DNA from: JBBRSC01 sp038245795
GTDB lineage: Bacteria > Actinomycetota > Acidimicrobiia > Acidimicrobiales > Microtrichaceae
Assembly: GCA_038245795.1 (NCBI GenBank)
Contig: JBBRSC010000029.1
Span: 1-20,021, forward strand
DNA: 20,021 nt
Direction: 5' to 3'
Shown here: positions 6,849-13,554 of the stretch, piece after piece
Position numbering within the stretch: the first letter of the stretch is position 1
How the letters are laid out: each line of letters starts with the position of its first letter
The notes under the pieces: model-generated
What the model was told of the DNA's origin: nothing
The model's input: the letters and a program-made list of their open reading frames with translations, nothing else
Database searches by the model: none
Position numbers and translations under genes: made by a program

Positions 6849-6866
6849 ATGAGACATGGGTCGTGA
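6849..6866 (+). CDS. Five-codon leader minicistron (MRHGS) coupled to the STAS gene
   Basis: ATG 6849 opens a five-codon frame encoding MRHGS, ending in TGA 6864-6866. That stop overlaps the proposed STAS start GTG 6863-6865 as GTGA. The ATG is six bases after TACGCT, so a leaderless mRNA would begin with this minicistron and pass ribosomes to the STAS gene by termination-reinitiation. The arrangement is seen directly; translation is inference. The alternative is that STAS begins further upstream (ATG 6794 or GTG 6773) and this frame is meaningless. Confidence 0.4.
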   Translation: MRHGS

Positions 6867-7204
6867 TCGATATCGAAACAACGCAAGACGATGGCATAAC
6901 GGTGTGTCGCCCGTCGGGCGACCTCGACGCTGAGACCGTTGTGTTGTTCCGCGAGCAACTCGCTGAGCTGGCGACTGGCCAACTGGTCGTCGTTGATTTG
7001 TGTGATGTGCCGTTCATGGATTCGACGGGTCTGGGAGCGCTGATCGGGGGGATCCGGAGGATCCGCGAAGCTGGCGGCGAAGTGGGTGTTGTCTGTGATC
7101 GTCCCGCTGTCCAACGGTTGCTCCACACGACAGGATTCGACCGTATGGTCACCGTCACCGCCACGGTGGCCGAGGCACTCGTCTCACTCAACGCCCTTCG
7201 TTAA
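6863..7204 (+). CDS. STAS-domain anti-sigma factor antagonist-like protein
   Basis: From GTG 6863 this is a 113-residue single STAS domain of the SpoIIAA/RsbV type. Features are an N-terminal strand with CRPSGDLDAET and the signature VDLCDVPFMDSTGLGAL. Ser54 and Thr55 lie in the DST motif, the site phosphorylated by anti-sigma kinases in this family. A later strand GGEVGVVCDRPAVQRLL is followed by a C-terminal helix. In the partner-switch scheme the unphosphorylated form binds an anti-sigma kinase and frees a sigma factor. No kinase or sigma gene lies in the window. The frame is open upstream to GTG 6773, but that extension is basic and non-family-like. GTG 6863 starts right at the first STAS strand and overlaps the stop of a leader frame. 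The 3' end converges on the ArsA-like gene 19 bases away. Confidence 0.85.
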   Translation: MIDIETTQDDGITVCRPSGDLDAETVVLFREQLAELATGQLVVVDLCDVPFMDSTGLGALIGGIRRIREAGGEVGVVCDRPAVQRLLHTTGFDRMVTVTATVAEALVSLNALR

Positions 7205-7223
7205 CGAAACGTCCAGTGTCGGC

Positions 7224-8306
7224 TCACGACGTGCGGCCGACCAAGATGTCGCCGACCAGTGTCAGCGACGCAAGATCGTGCACCTCGACCGTGAGATATG
7301 GAACGCGCACCACCGGTGCGGGAGAGATCCGTTCGGTCAGTTCCCGAAGATGGCCCTCCTCGCCGGAAGAGATCTGATCCAGATCCGCCAGCGCCTGGTA
7401 GTGGCGGCCGAGGGTCGTTCCTGACAGCTCCAGGGCGCGAGACCGATCAGCCTCGAGATCGCGATCGACGGGTTGCGGATGGACCCGATTGACGATCAGC
7501 GCCCGGACCTCCAGCTGTGACGAACGGAGTTCGTCGGCGAAGAACATCGCCTCCGCCACGGTGTCGGCCCTCGGCGACGCCACCAGTACGAACGCGGTCT
7601 CCTCGGCCGCGAGGAGTTGTTCGACCCGTCGTGCTCGCTCCTTGAAACCCTGCTCCATGCCATCGAACGCCGCAAAGAACTCGATGGCATCGGCGATCAC
7701 GTCGCCGCCGACCACCTTTCCGATCGAGCGGAAGAAACCTTGCGCTGCGACGTTGACCGCACGGACGATTCCGCGGGTGGGAGCGGTGACCAATCGGTAG
7801 AGCTTGTGATCCAGGAATCGCGCCAGTCGATTCGGTGCCTCCAGGAAATCGAGGGCGTTGCGGGTAGGCGGCGTATCGACCACGATCAGGTCATACCCGC
7901 TCTCCGCATACAACTCGTAGAGCTTCTCCGACGCCATGTATTCCTGCGTGCCGCTCATGGCGCCGGCAATATTCTTGTAGAAGCGGTTCGCCAGAATCCG
8001 CTCAGCCTGCTCGCGCGTTTTCGCATATTTCTCGACGAGACCGTTGAAGGTCCCTTCGGTGTCCAACATGAGCGCCGCCAGCTCGCCGGGCCATTCACCC
8101 TCGATGAGCGCAGGTTGATTGGTGAGGCCCTCGATTCCGAGCGCGTCAGCGAGCCGTCGCGCCGGATCGATCGTGACCACAACGGCCCGTCGTCCGGCGC
8201 GGGCCGCCTCGATCGCCAACACCGCCGCGGTCGTGGTTTTGCCGACCCCGCCAGATCCACAACAGACGATCACTGATTTGGTGGCGATCAGATCGGCGAG
8301 ATTCAT
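7224..8306 (-). CDS. ArsA/Get3-like P-loop ATPase, second subunit (Rv3680-like)
   Basis: This 360-residue cytoplasmic ATPase belongs to the ArsA/Get3 family. The P-loop is CGSGGVGKTTTA (16-27). The deviant Walker A signature lysine of ArsA/MinD proteins (KGGxGKT) is serine here, whereas the upstream partner has the lysine. Other motifs are TIDPARRLADALGI (45-58) and DTPPTRNALDFL (144-155), the latter corresponding to the ArsA D-T-A-P-T-G-H switch. A helical insertion follows with KYAKTREQAERILANRFYKN. Its ATG overlaps the TGA of the upstream ArsA-like gene as ATGA, so the two are coupled and probably form a heterodimer. Mycobacteria carry the same two-gene pair (Rv3679/Rv3680). No arsenic genes are present, so arsenite export is unlikely; a Get3-like chaperone role is possible. 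Confidence 0.9.
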   Translation of the reverse strand: MNLADLIATKSVIVCCGSGGVGKTTTAAVLAIEAARAGRRAVVVTIDPARRLADALGIEGLTNQPALIEGEWPGELAALMLDTEGTFNGLVEKYAKTREQAERILANRFYKNIAGAMSGTQEYMASEKLYELYAESGYDLIVVDTPPTRNALDFLEAPNRLARFLDHKLYRLVTAPTRGIVRAVNVAAQGFFRSIGKVVGGDVIADAIEFFAAFDGMEQGFKERARRVEQLLAAEETAFVLVASPRADTVAEAMFFADELRSSQLEVRALIVNRVHPQPVDRDLEADRSRALELSGTTLGRHYQALADLDQISSGEEGHLRELTERISPAPVVRVPYLTVEVHDLASLTLVGDILVGRTS

Positions 8307-9271
8307 GCCTGATCCGCCAACTGCGAAACCTGCTCGAGCCAGACGTCTGCGAGAGCGTCGATGTCGACGAGCGTCAGATCGGCGGTGAAACGAAAGGGCA
8401 GGACGATCTGGGGGAGCGGCAGTTCGCGGTTGAGTCGTTCGAGTTGTTCCGCTTGCAGTCGGGCGCGACCGCCGACGAACGTCGTGGCCATCCGCAGGGC
8501 TTTCAGGTCGTCGTCGCCCAGCTCCACGTCGATCTCAGCAGCGGCGTCGGCTGGGTCGATGTCGAAGGGTGCCGGATCGCCCAGCGAACCGTTGATGACG
8601 ACCGGGGCCAGCTTGATGCCGACGAGTTCTTCGAGACTGAAGGCTGTCTCCACCATCTCATTGACGGGAGTTTCTTCGGGCAGCGTGACCAGGACGATCT
8701 CGCAGCGATCGGGATCCGACAACAGCTCCATGACTTCGCGCGCCTGCGTTTCGATCGGTCCAACGTTGACGGCGTTGAGGAGCCCGGAGGCGCTCCGGAG
8801 AAACGAAATGGCGTGACCAGCGGCGGGAGCGTCAACGATGATCACGTCGGCGGCCCCGGAACGTTCGAGCTGTTTTACCTTGCCCAGGATCAGTACATCG
8901 CGAATTCCGGGCGTGGCGGTCGCCACCATGTCTAGGGCGCCTGACGATGCCAGACGGTTCGAAATACGCTTCAGATTGTGATCGCGGAGATATTCCAGCA
9001 GCGCATCATCGGGAGTCAACGCCCGAGCGGTGAGCGAACCCCGACCCGACGACTGGTCGGCTCCAAAGAGTTCGGTTCCGTCGTAGCTCACGTCGTCCCG
9101 CCCGAAGAGCGACGCGATGGCGGACTTGCCCTCGATCTCGATCAACAACGCCGAGAGTCCGATCTTGGTGGCCGCCATGGCCATGGTCAGCGCCACCGTC
9201 GTTTTGCCGACACCGCCCTTGCCCGCAACGATGGTGACCCGCGGCGCGGTCAGGAACTGTGCCGGATCCAC
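8303..9271 (-). CDS. ArsA/Get3-like P-loop ATPase, first subunit (Rv3679-like)
   Basis: The 322 residues carry the full deviant Walker A VAGKGGVGKTTVAL (15-28, signature Lys18, Lys23). They also carry an LLIEIEGK strand, and the DAPAAGHAISFL motif (147-158) equivalent to the ArsA metal/nucleotide switch, ending in His153. It has only one ATPase half, so it would dimerise, most simply with the downstream subunit whose start it overlaps by four bases. GTG 9271 is the only start that fits, giving the short family N terminus. The start lies only 23 bases from the divergent nfeD-like start, so at least one promoter must sit inside the neighbouring coding region. In M. tuberculosis the homologous pair lies beside whiB4; here a whiB gene is about 1.4 kb away beyond the nfeD-like gene. 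Confidence 0.9.
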   Translation of the reverse strand: MDPAQFLTAPRVTIVAGKGGVGKTTVALTMAMAATKIGLSALLIEIEGKSAIASLFGRDDVSYDGTELFGADQSSGRGSLTARALTPDDALLEYLRDHNLKRISNRLASSGALDMVATATPGIRDVLILGKVKQLERSGAADVIIVDAPAAGHAISFLRSASGLLNAVNVGPIETQAREVMELLSDPDRCEIVLVTLPEETPVNEMVETAFSLEELVGIKLAPVVINGSLGDPAPFDIDPADAAAEIDVELGDDDLKALRMATTFVGGRARLQAEQLERLNRELPLPQIVLPFRFTADLTLVDIDALADVWLEQVSQLADQA

Positions 9272-9294
9272 GATCTGCTTTCGGAGGCCATCGA

Positions 9295-10578
9295 ATGCGC
9301 AGACTAGCCACCCTCGGGTTGTTGGCCCTCTCGGGCATGGCGGTCACCCTCGCTGCCATGGCCGGACCGGCTGGCGCTGCGCCATCATGCATCCCCGACG
9401 GATGCGTTCGGGTGGTGCAGATTTCGGGGTTGATCGACCCCATCCTCGTCGACTTCATGCAGACCGCGGTGGGCGAAGCCAACGCGACGCCGGGAACGAT
9501 CGGCGTGGTCCTCCAACTCGACAGCGACGGCGTGGTCCTCGACAACGCCGAGTTCGATCGATTCATGCTGCGGATGCGGGATTCGACAGTTCCGGTGACG
9601 GCGTGGGTCGGCACCGGAGCGCACGCCTACGGAGGTGCCGCCGAGCTCGTGGCAGTACTCCGTGGCTCCACGATGGCTCCGGGCGCGCGTCTCGGGAACG
9701 TCGGCTCGCAACGCCTCTCGATCGACACGTTCGGCGACCTGTTCGCCGGTGAGCGCGCTGGTCTCCGGAGCGCTGACGTCAACGAGAATCGCGCCAAGGA
9801 GCTGGGCGTGATCGATCGGATCTCGCTGACGGCTGGCGACCATCTCGTTGGGTTGGCGGGGGTGACGACGCGCCAGGTGACCGACAAGGACGGAAATCCG
9901 AAGCTCGAACCGAAGACGGTCGCGGTGATCGCCAAGCTCGGGCTGTGGAACCAGCTCCTACATACCGCTGCCAGCCCGGCGGTGTCGTATCTGTTGTTGA
10001 GCGTCGGCGTCGGGTTGCTCATTTTCGAGTTCTTCACGGCTGGTATCGGGATTGCCGGGGTTGTCGGCGCTGGTTCATTTGCATTGGCAGGATACGGACT
10101 CGGCGTGTTGCCCACTCGACCGTGGGCGTTGGTGATCCTGGGGCTGTCGGCGATTGCGTATGCCATCGACACCCAAGCCGGTATCCCGCGTTTCTGGGCC
10201 GGAATCGGCACCGTCGGGTGGGTCGCAGGATCAGTGTTCCTGTTCGACGGCGTGGATCTGCCGTGGCTGTCGTTGGTGGTGGGCGTCGGTGGGCTGGCAA
10301 TCGCAATGGTGTCGGGGATGCCCGCCATGATCCGTTCCCGTTTCGGCACGCCGACCATCGGTCGGGAGTGGATCATCGGCGCCGAAGGCGTGGTCATCGA
10401 TTCGGTGAGCCCTGACGGCGTGGTCGAGATCGACGGGGCCACGTGGCGCGCTCGTACAAATCGAGCGACCCCACTGGCGGTCGGGGACCGGATGAAAGTG
10501 GCGGCGATCGATGGTCTGACGCTCGAAGTGGAACCACTCGAGGGCGCCGCCCAGGACTATCGCGAGAAGCGCCACTGA
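9295..10578 (+). CDS. NfeD-type membrane protein with ClpP-class domain lacking the usual Ser
   Basis: The 427 residues have a signal peptide (about 1-29, ending AGAAP), then a ClpP/SppA-class domain (about 37-185). Four to five hydrophobic segments follow (about 228-248, 250-271, 276-290, 301-318, 324-342), and a C-terminal NfeD OB-fold (about 355-416: GAEGVVIDSVSPDGVVEIDG). In NfeD proteases the nucleophile lies in a SGARAASAG-like segment. Here the aligned stretch is GTGAHAYGGAAEL (107-119), with Gly113 where Ser is expected, so proteolysis is doubtful. The family pairs with flotillin/stomatin proteins, but none is in the window. ATG 9295 is chosen because CGGAGG (9282-9287) sits seven bases upstream and the signal peptide then starts MRRLA. 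A longer frame from 9259 is rejected. Confidence 0.87.
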   Translation: MRRLATLGLLALSGMAVTLAAMAGPAGAAPSCIPDGCVRVVQISGLIDPILVDFMQTAVGEANATPGTIGVVLQLDSDGVVLDNAEFDRFMLRMRDSTVPVTAWVGTGAHAYGGAAELVAVLRGSTMAPGARLGNVGSQRLSIDTFGDLFAGERAGLRSADVNENRAKELGVIDRISLTAGDHLVGLAGVTTRQVTDKDGNPKLEPKTVAVIAKLGLWNQLLHTAASPAVSYLLLSVGVGLLIFEFFTAGIGIAGVVGAGSFALAGYGLGVLPTRPWALVILGLSAIAYAIDTQAGIPRFWAGIGTVGWVAGSVFLFDGVDLPWLSLVVGVGGLAIAMVSGMPAMIRSRFGTPTIGREWIIGAEGVVIDSVSPDGVVEIDGATWRARTNRATPLAVGDRMKVAAIDGLTLEVEPLEGAAQDYREKRH

Positions 10579-10593
10579 CGTAGATTTTGTGTC

Positions 10594-10611
10594 CGCTCAC
10601 GATGGTGAGCG
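10594..10611. terminator. Short hairpin downstream of the nfeD-like gene
   Basis: CGCTCAC (10594-10600), GATG, GTGAGCG (10605-10611) form a perfect 7-bp stem with a 4-base loop, 16 bases after the stop. There is no T-run, so it may be a factor-assisted terminator or a dyad upstream of the whiB promoter. Confidence 0.35.
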
Positions 10612-10631
10612 CATTGCTTGCAAATTCATCC

Positions 10632-10660
10632 TTGTCGGATCGTGTCAACACTTCTATCGT
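10632..10660 (+). promoter_or_regulatory. whiB: Candidate whiB promoter
   Basis: TTGTCG (10632-10637) and TATCGT (10655-10660) are separated by 17 bp. Transcription would begin near 10667, giving a leader of about 21 bases that contains AGGGGG (10677-10682) before the GTG start. It is the most canonical spacing seen in the window. Confidence 0.45.
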
Positions 10661-10687
10661 GCGCCCCACTTCACATAGGGGGTCTCT

Positions 10688-10960
10688 GTGAGTGCACAAC
10701 CATCATTCGAGTCATGGCAACACCGCGGCGCCTGCCGCGGCCCGCAGGCGGCAGTTTTCTTTCCACCGCCGCAATTCGAACGGAAATCCGAGCGTCTCGA
10801 ACGTGAGCGACGGGCGAAGGACATCTGCGCCAGCTGCGCAGTGACCGCTGACTGCCTGGAGTACGCGATGCAGATTCGTGAACCTCATGGCATCTGGGGT
10901 GGACTGAACGAGGCGGAGCGGCGTGAAATTGCCGAGTCCGCCGTTGCCATCCGCCAGTAA
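10688..10960 (+). CDS. whiB: WhiB-family iron-sulfur transcription factor (WhiB3/WhiD-like)
   Basis: This 90-residue protein of the actinobacteria-specific Wbl family binds a [4Fe-4S] cluster and partners with the primary sigma factor. Four cysteines are present in the family spacing (C16, C47, C50, C56; CX2CX5C for the last three). The beta-turn GIWGGLNEAERR (68-79) is intact. WQ..G.CRG near the N terminus, FFPP, and the REPHGIWGGL context resemble WhiB3/WhiD more than WhiB1 or WhiB4. That subgroup call is inference. There is no long basic C-terminal tail. GTG 10688 follows a good SD (AGGGGG). It stands 109 bases after the nfeD-like gene with its own promoter candidate. Confidence 0.93.
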   Translation: MSAQPSFESWQHRGACRGPQAAVFFPPPQFERKSERLERERRAKDICASCAVTADCLEYAMQIREPHGIWGGLNEAERREIAESAVAIRQ

Positions 10961-11006
10961 GTGATCCGTGGGGATCTGTTCGTTCTGATATGAAGCTGGT
11001 CAACTG

Positions 11007-11672
11007 ATGGTGCTGATCCTCACGGTCCTGTTTGTGGCCGTCCCGATTGCCGAGATCGTCGTCATCCTCAAGGTGTCGTCGATCATCGGCAACGAGGGCA
11101 CGATCCTGATCATGATCCTCTTCAGCGCCGCAGGTGCATGGTTGGTGAAACGGGAAGGGCTCGAGGCTGTCCATCGGATCCGCGGCGGCCTGAAAGCCGG
11201 CCGCATGCCGACGGCTGATGTGGTCGACGGCTTCCTGATTCTGGCCGCCGGGGTGCTGATGCTCACGCCGGGGTTCGTCACTGATGTCTGTGGGTTACTG
11301 CTGGTCTGCCCGCCCGTGCGGAGTTCAGCGCGCCGATTGGTCATTCGGCTGCTCCGGAACCGACTCGATCGCGTCGGGCAGTCGGCGACGTTCGATACCT
11401 CACGATTCGGGGGTTCCGGGTTCGGCTCCAACTCGGGTTCGCAGACATTCCATACCGGTGCCCAACCCACCAGTCGCTGGTCGACGAACTCCGACCCCTT
11501 TGGGTTCTCGACGACGTCAGACACTTCTCGTGCCTATCAACGGCCCGGCGAGGCGTGGCGTACGGGACCCGATCCGGTCGTTGTCAACGACGACGACGTG
11601 ATCGACATCGACGGCGAGGAGATCATTTTCCCTGCCCGCATCGACGGCCCGGAGCTCGGTCCGATCCATTGA
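11007..11672 (+). CDS. fxsA: FxsA family membrane protein
   Basis: FxsA proteins are small inner-membrane proteins; the E. coli member modulates exclusion of phage T7, and the general function is unknown. Residues 1-105 are the FxsA domain. They show a hydrophobic segment with P13 and E17 (VAVPIAEIVVI), a second membrane segment (about 31-47), and the amphipathic VHRIRGGLKAGRMPTADVVDG region. A third segment follows with LMLTPGFVTDVCGLLL. Beyond about residue 125 a long Ser/Gly/Thr-rich, apparently disordered cytoplasmic tail ends in an acidic DDDVIDIDGEE patch, making the protein 221 residues instead of the usual about 130-160. ATG 11007 is the natural start, with only a weak SD. The NUDIX gene follows after 35 bases. 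Confidence 0.87.
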   Translation: MVLILTVLFVAVPIAEIVVILKVSSIIGNEGTILIMILFSAAGAWLVKREGLEAVHRIRGGLKAGRMPTADVVDGFLILAAGVLMLTPGFVTDVCGLLLVCPPVRSSARRLVIRLLRNRLDRVGQSATFDTSRFGGSGFGSNSGSQTFHTGAQPTSRWSTNSDPFGFSTTSDTSRAYQRPGEAWRTGPDPVVVNDDDVIDIDGEEIIFPARIDGPELGPIH

Positions 11673-11707
11673 GTTCCGCCTCGGGGCCTCCAACAAGGCC
11701 GACCTCG

Positions 11708-12544
11708 ATGAACCTCGAGACACCAGACCCCGATCTGGTGGTCGTTCGTGACGCCGCGACGGTGATGTTGCTCCGGGACGCTGGGTCGGGTTTCGAGGTC
11801 GCCATGCTTCGGCGGAACCTCCAGTCGGATTTCGTGGGCGGTGCCTACGTCTTTCCTGGCGGCGGGGTGGATCCGGGCGACAGCTCCGTCGACTACGAGG
11901 CCCTCTGTGTCGGGCGCATTGATGCCGATGCGAGCGCACAGGTCGAGGTGGGCGCCGGCGGCCTGGCCTTCTGGGTGGCAGCGATCCGGGAAAGCTTCGA
12001 GGAAGCGGGCGTCCTCCTGGCGGTCCATCGAGATGGCAGCGACGTCGACCTCTCTGACACCGTGGTGGCGGAACGATTCGTGGAACATCGGCGCGCCGTC
12101 GACAGTGGGGACCGATCGCTCGGAGACATCTGTGCGGAGGAATCGTTGCTCTTGGCCACCGATCGGATGCACTACTTCAGTCGATGGATCACGCCCCTCG
12201 GCGCGCCGCGTCGCTACGACACTCGGTTCTTCGTGGCGCACGCTCCCGAGGGACAGGAGCCGGTCCACGACGATCGCGAAGTCATCTCCTCGGTCTGGAT
12301 CAGTCCCGAACGGGCCCTCGAACAGCATGCTGCCGGTGAATTCGAGCTGATCTTTCCGACCGTCCGGACCCTGGAGTCGCTGTTGCAGTTCAATTCGGCT
12401 GACGAGGTGATCGATCATGCGGCGTCGGTGGGTCGTATCGAGCCGGTCCTGCCCCGTGTCACCGTTCACGAGTCTGGCTTGCGAATCGTGCTCCCCGACG
12501 ACGTGGAATTCGACGCCCTGACCTCTCGTCGTATCGACGACTGA
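11708..12544 (+). CDS. NUDIX hydrolase, NUDT19-like with interrupted Nudix box
   Basis: The 278-residue protein starts at ATG 11708; a longer open frame overlaps fxsA and is not used. The Nudix box is split. The glycine half FPGGGVDPGD (49-58) and the catalytic half RESFEEAG (94-101) are separated by about 35 extra residues. This type of insertion is characteristic of NUDT19/RP2p, an acyl-CoA diphosphatase, so a CoA-ester or related dinucleotide substrate is likely but not proven. Glu98 and Glu99 are the expected metal ligands. The C-terminal half (YFSRWITPLGAPRRYDTRFF) also resembles that group. It lies 35 bases after fxsA on the same strand and is probably co-transcribed. A 17-base palindrome follows the stop. 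Confidence 0.87.
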   Translation: MNLETPDPDLVVVRDAATVMLLRDAGSGFEVAMLRRNLQSDFVGGAYVFPGGGVDPGDSSVDYEALCVGRIDADASAQVEVGAGGLAFWVAAIRESFEEAGVLLAVHRDGSDVDLSDTVVAERFVEHRRAVDSGDRSLGDICAEESLLLATDRMHYFSRWITPLGAPRRYDTRFFVAHAPEGQEPVHDDREVISSVWISPERALEQHAAGEFELIFPTVRTLESLLQFNSADEVIDHAASVGRIEPVLPRVTVHESGLRIVLPDDVEFDALTSRRIDD

Positions 12545-12566
12545 CCGGCGGCGGTTTCACCGAGTG

Positions 12567-12583
12567 CGGCTGAGGCTCAGCCG
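12567..12583. terminator. Palindrome after the NUDIX gene
   Basis: CGGCTGAG, G, CTCAGCCG is a perfect 8+1+8 palindrome, folding as a 7-bp stem with a 3-base loop, 22 bases after the stop. No T-tract follows, so it is at most a weak or factor-dependent terminator; a protein-binding dyad is the alternative. Confidence 0.35.
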
Positions 12584-12638
12584 ATCCAGCACCGTTGCCT
12601 GTGACACACACGACTGCCCTGGGGAGGGATTGGGGCCC

Positions 12639-12644
12639 TACACT
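12639..12644 (+). promoter_or_regulatory. -10-like hexamer for the Fe-S carrier gene
   Basis: TACACT lies 31 bases before ATG 12676, leaving a leader of about 25 bases that contains the SD GAGGAG (12662-12667). No clear -35 is seen. Confidence 0.3.
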
Positions 12645-12675
12645 GAGGAAGTCCGTTCGACGAGGAGTCTCCGCC

Positions 12676-12996
12676 ATGATCACGATCACCGACGCTGCCG
12701 CTGTCAAAGTCCGCACCCTGATCGAAGCTGAAGGCGACGACTCCCTTGCTCTGCGGGTCGCAGTCCGTCCCGGCGGCTGTTCCGGGTTTGCGTACGAGAT
12801 GTTCTTCGACACCGACATCTCGGCCGATGATGTGACATCCGAGAAGGGCGGGATCCGCGTTGTCGTCGACCCGTCGAGCGCACAGCTGCTCACCGGAGCC
12901 GAGTTGGACTACAAGGACGGCCTCGATCAGTCCGGGTTCAACATCACCAACCCCAACGCCAACAAGACGTGTGGGTGCGGCCAGTCCTTCAGCTGA
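12676..12996 (+). CDS. erpA: IscA/ErpA-type iron-sulfur cluster insertion protein
   Basis: This A-type carrier (HesB/IscA/ErpA family) receives Fe-S clusters from the scaffold and delivers them to apo-enzymes. It has 106 residues with the three invariant cysteines: C35 in RPGGCSGFAYEM and C99/C101 in KTCGCGQSFS. The IRVVVDPSSAQLLTGAELDY segment is the conserved core. ATG 12676 has the SD CGAGGAG (12661-12667) at eight bases; the frame is open further upstream but has no family homology there. Potential client proteins close by are WhiB and the 2Fe-2S fusion at 14486, though as a housekeeping carrier it need not be specific. The symbol is by family; erpA and iscA cannot be separated here. Confidence 0.92.
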   Translation: MITITDAAAVKVRTLIEAEGDDSLALRVAVRPGGCSGFAYEMFFDTDISADDVTSEKGGIRVVVDPSSAQLLTGAELDYKDGLDQSGFNITNPNANKTCGCGQSFS

Positions 12997-13043
12997 TTCC
13001 GTCAGCAACCGAACCCGCTGTCCTATCAGGTAGATCACCGCAC

Positions 13044-13535
13044 ATGGCTGACTTCGAGATGGTCGTGGAGATTCCGCGGGGCTCGCGCAACAAGTACGAG
13101 ATCGATCACGGGACGGGCCACGTTTGGTTGGATCGTCGGCTCTTCACCGCTATGGCGTACCCGGCGGACTACGGGTACATCGCAGGCACCCTGGGTGAGG
13201 ACAGCGATCCCCTCGACGTGTTGGTGCTCCTCGACGAGCCGACGTTCCCAGGCTGCCGCGTGAAGGCCCGCGCTGTTGGCGTCTTCTGGATGCGAGATGA
13301 TGCCGGCCCTGACGCAAAGGTCCTGGCAGTTCCCGCCAACGACTCACGGTGGGCTGATGTCAAGGACCTCGAGGACCTTCCCGATCATCTGCTCGATGAG
13401 ATCAAGCACTTCTTCGAGGCGTACAAGGATCTCGAACCAGGCAAGTTCTCCGAGGTTCGCGAGTGGCAGGGTCGTGAGGCCGCCGAGCTGGAGATCACGG
13501 AGGCGTACCAGCGCGCCAAGCTGGCTGGCTACTGA
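13044..13535 (+). CDS. ppa: Inorganic pyrophosphatase (family I)
   Basis: Ppa hydrolyses PPi to two phosphates, pulling forward biosynthetic reactions in the cytoplasm. The 163 residues match bacterial family I. Visible motifs are EIPRGSRNKYE (9-19), YPADYGYI (39-46) and the metal-binding signature DSDPLDVLVL with Asp53, Asp55 and Asp58. Start ATG 13044 agrees with the family N terminus. The SD is poor; TAGATC (13031-13036) lies seven bases upstream, another possible leaderless start. It follows the Fe-S carrier gene by 47 bases. Its stop codon sits in a small inverted repeat shared with the convergent lipoprotein gene. Confidence 0.96.
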   Translation: MADFEMVVEIPRGSRNKYEIDHGTGHVWLDRRLFTAMAYPADYGYIAGTLGEDSDPLDVLVLLDEPTFPGCRVKARAVGVFWMRDDAGPDAKVLAVPANDSRWADVKDLEDLPDHLLDEIKHFFEAYKDLEPGKFSEVREWQGREAAELEITEAYQRAKLAGY

Positions 13536-13548
13536 GCGAACTGCTCAG
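13532..13548. repeat. Inverted repeat between convergent ppa and the Tat lipoprotein gene
   Basis: CTGAGC (13532-13537), GAACT, GCTCAG (13543-13548) form a perfect 6-bp stem spanning the ppa stop codon. It may serve as a weak bidirectional terminator, but the stem is short and no T-run follows on either strand. Confidence 0.3.
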
Positions 13549-13554
13549 GATGGA

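Noticed and set aside
7205..7223. Terminator between the convergent STAS and ArsA-like genes
   Set aside because: The 19-base gap contains GTTAACG-like sequence but no stem with usable length and no T-tract.
7224..9271. Arsenic resistance operon
   Set aside because: The ATPases are ArsA-like, but there is no arsB, arsR, arsC or arsD. The two-gene architecture matches the actinobacterial Rv3679/Rv3680 pair, not an efflux pump.
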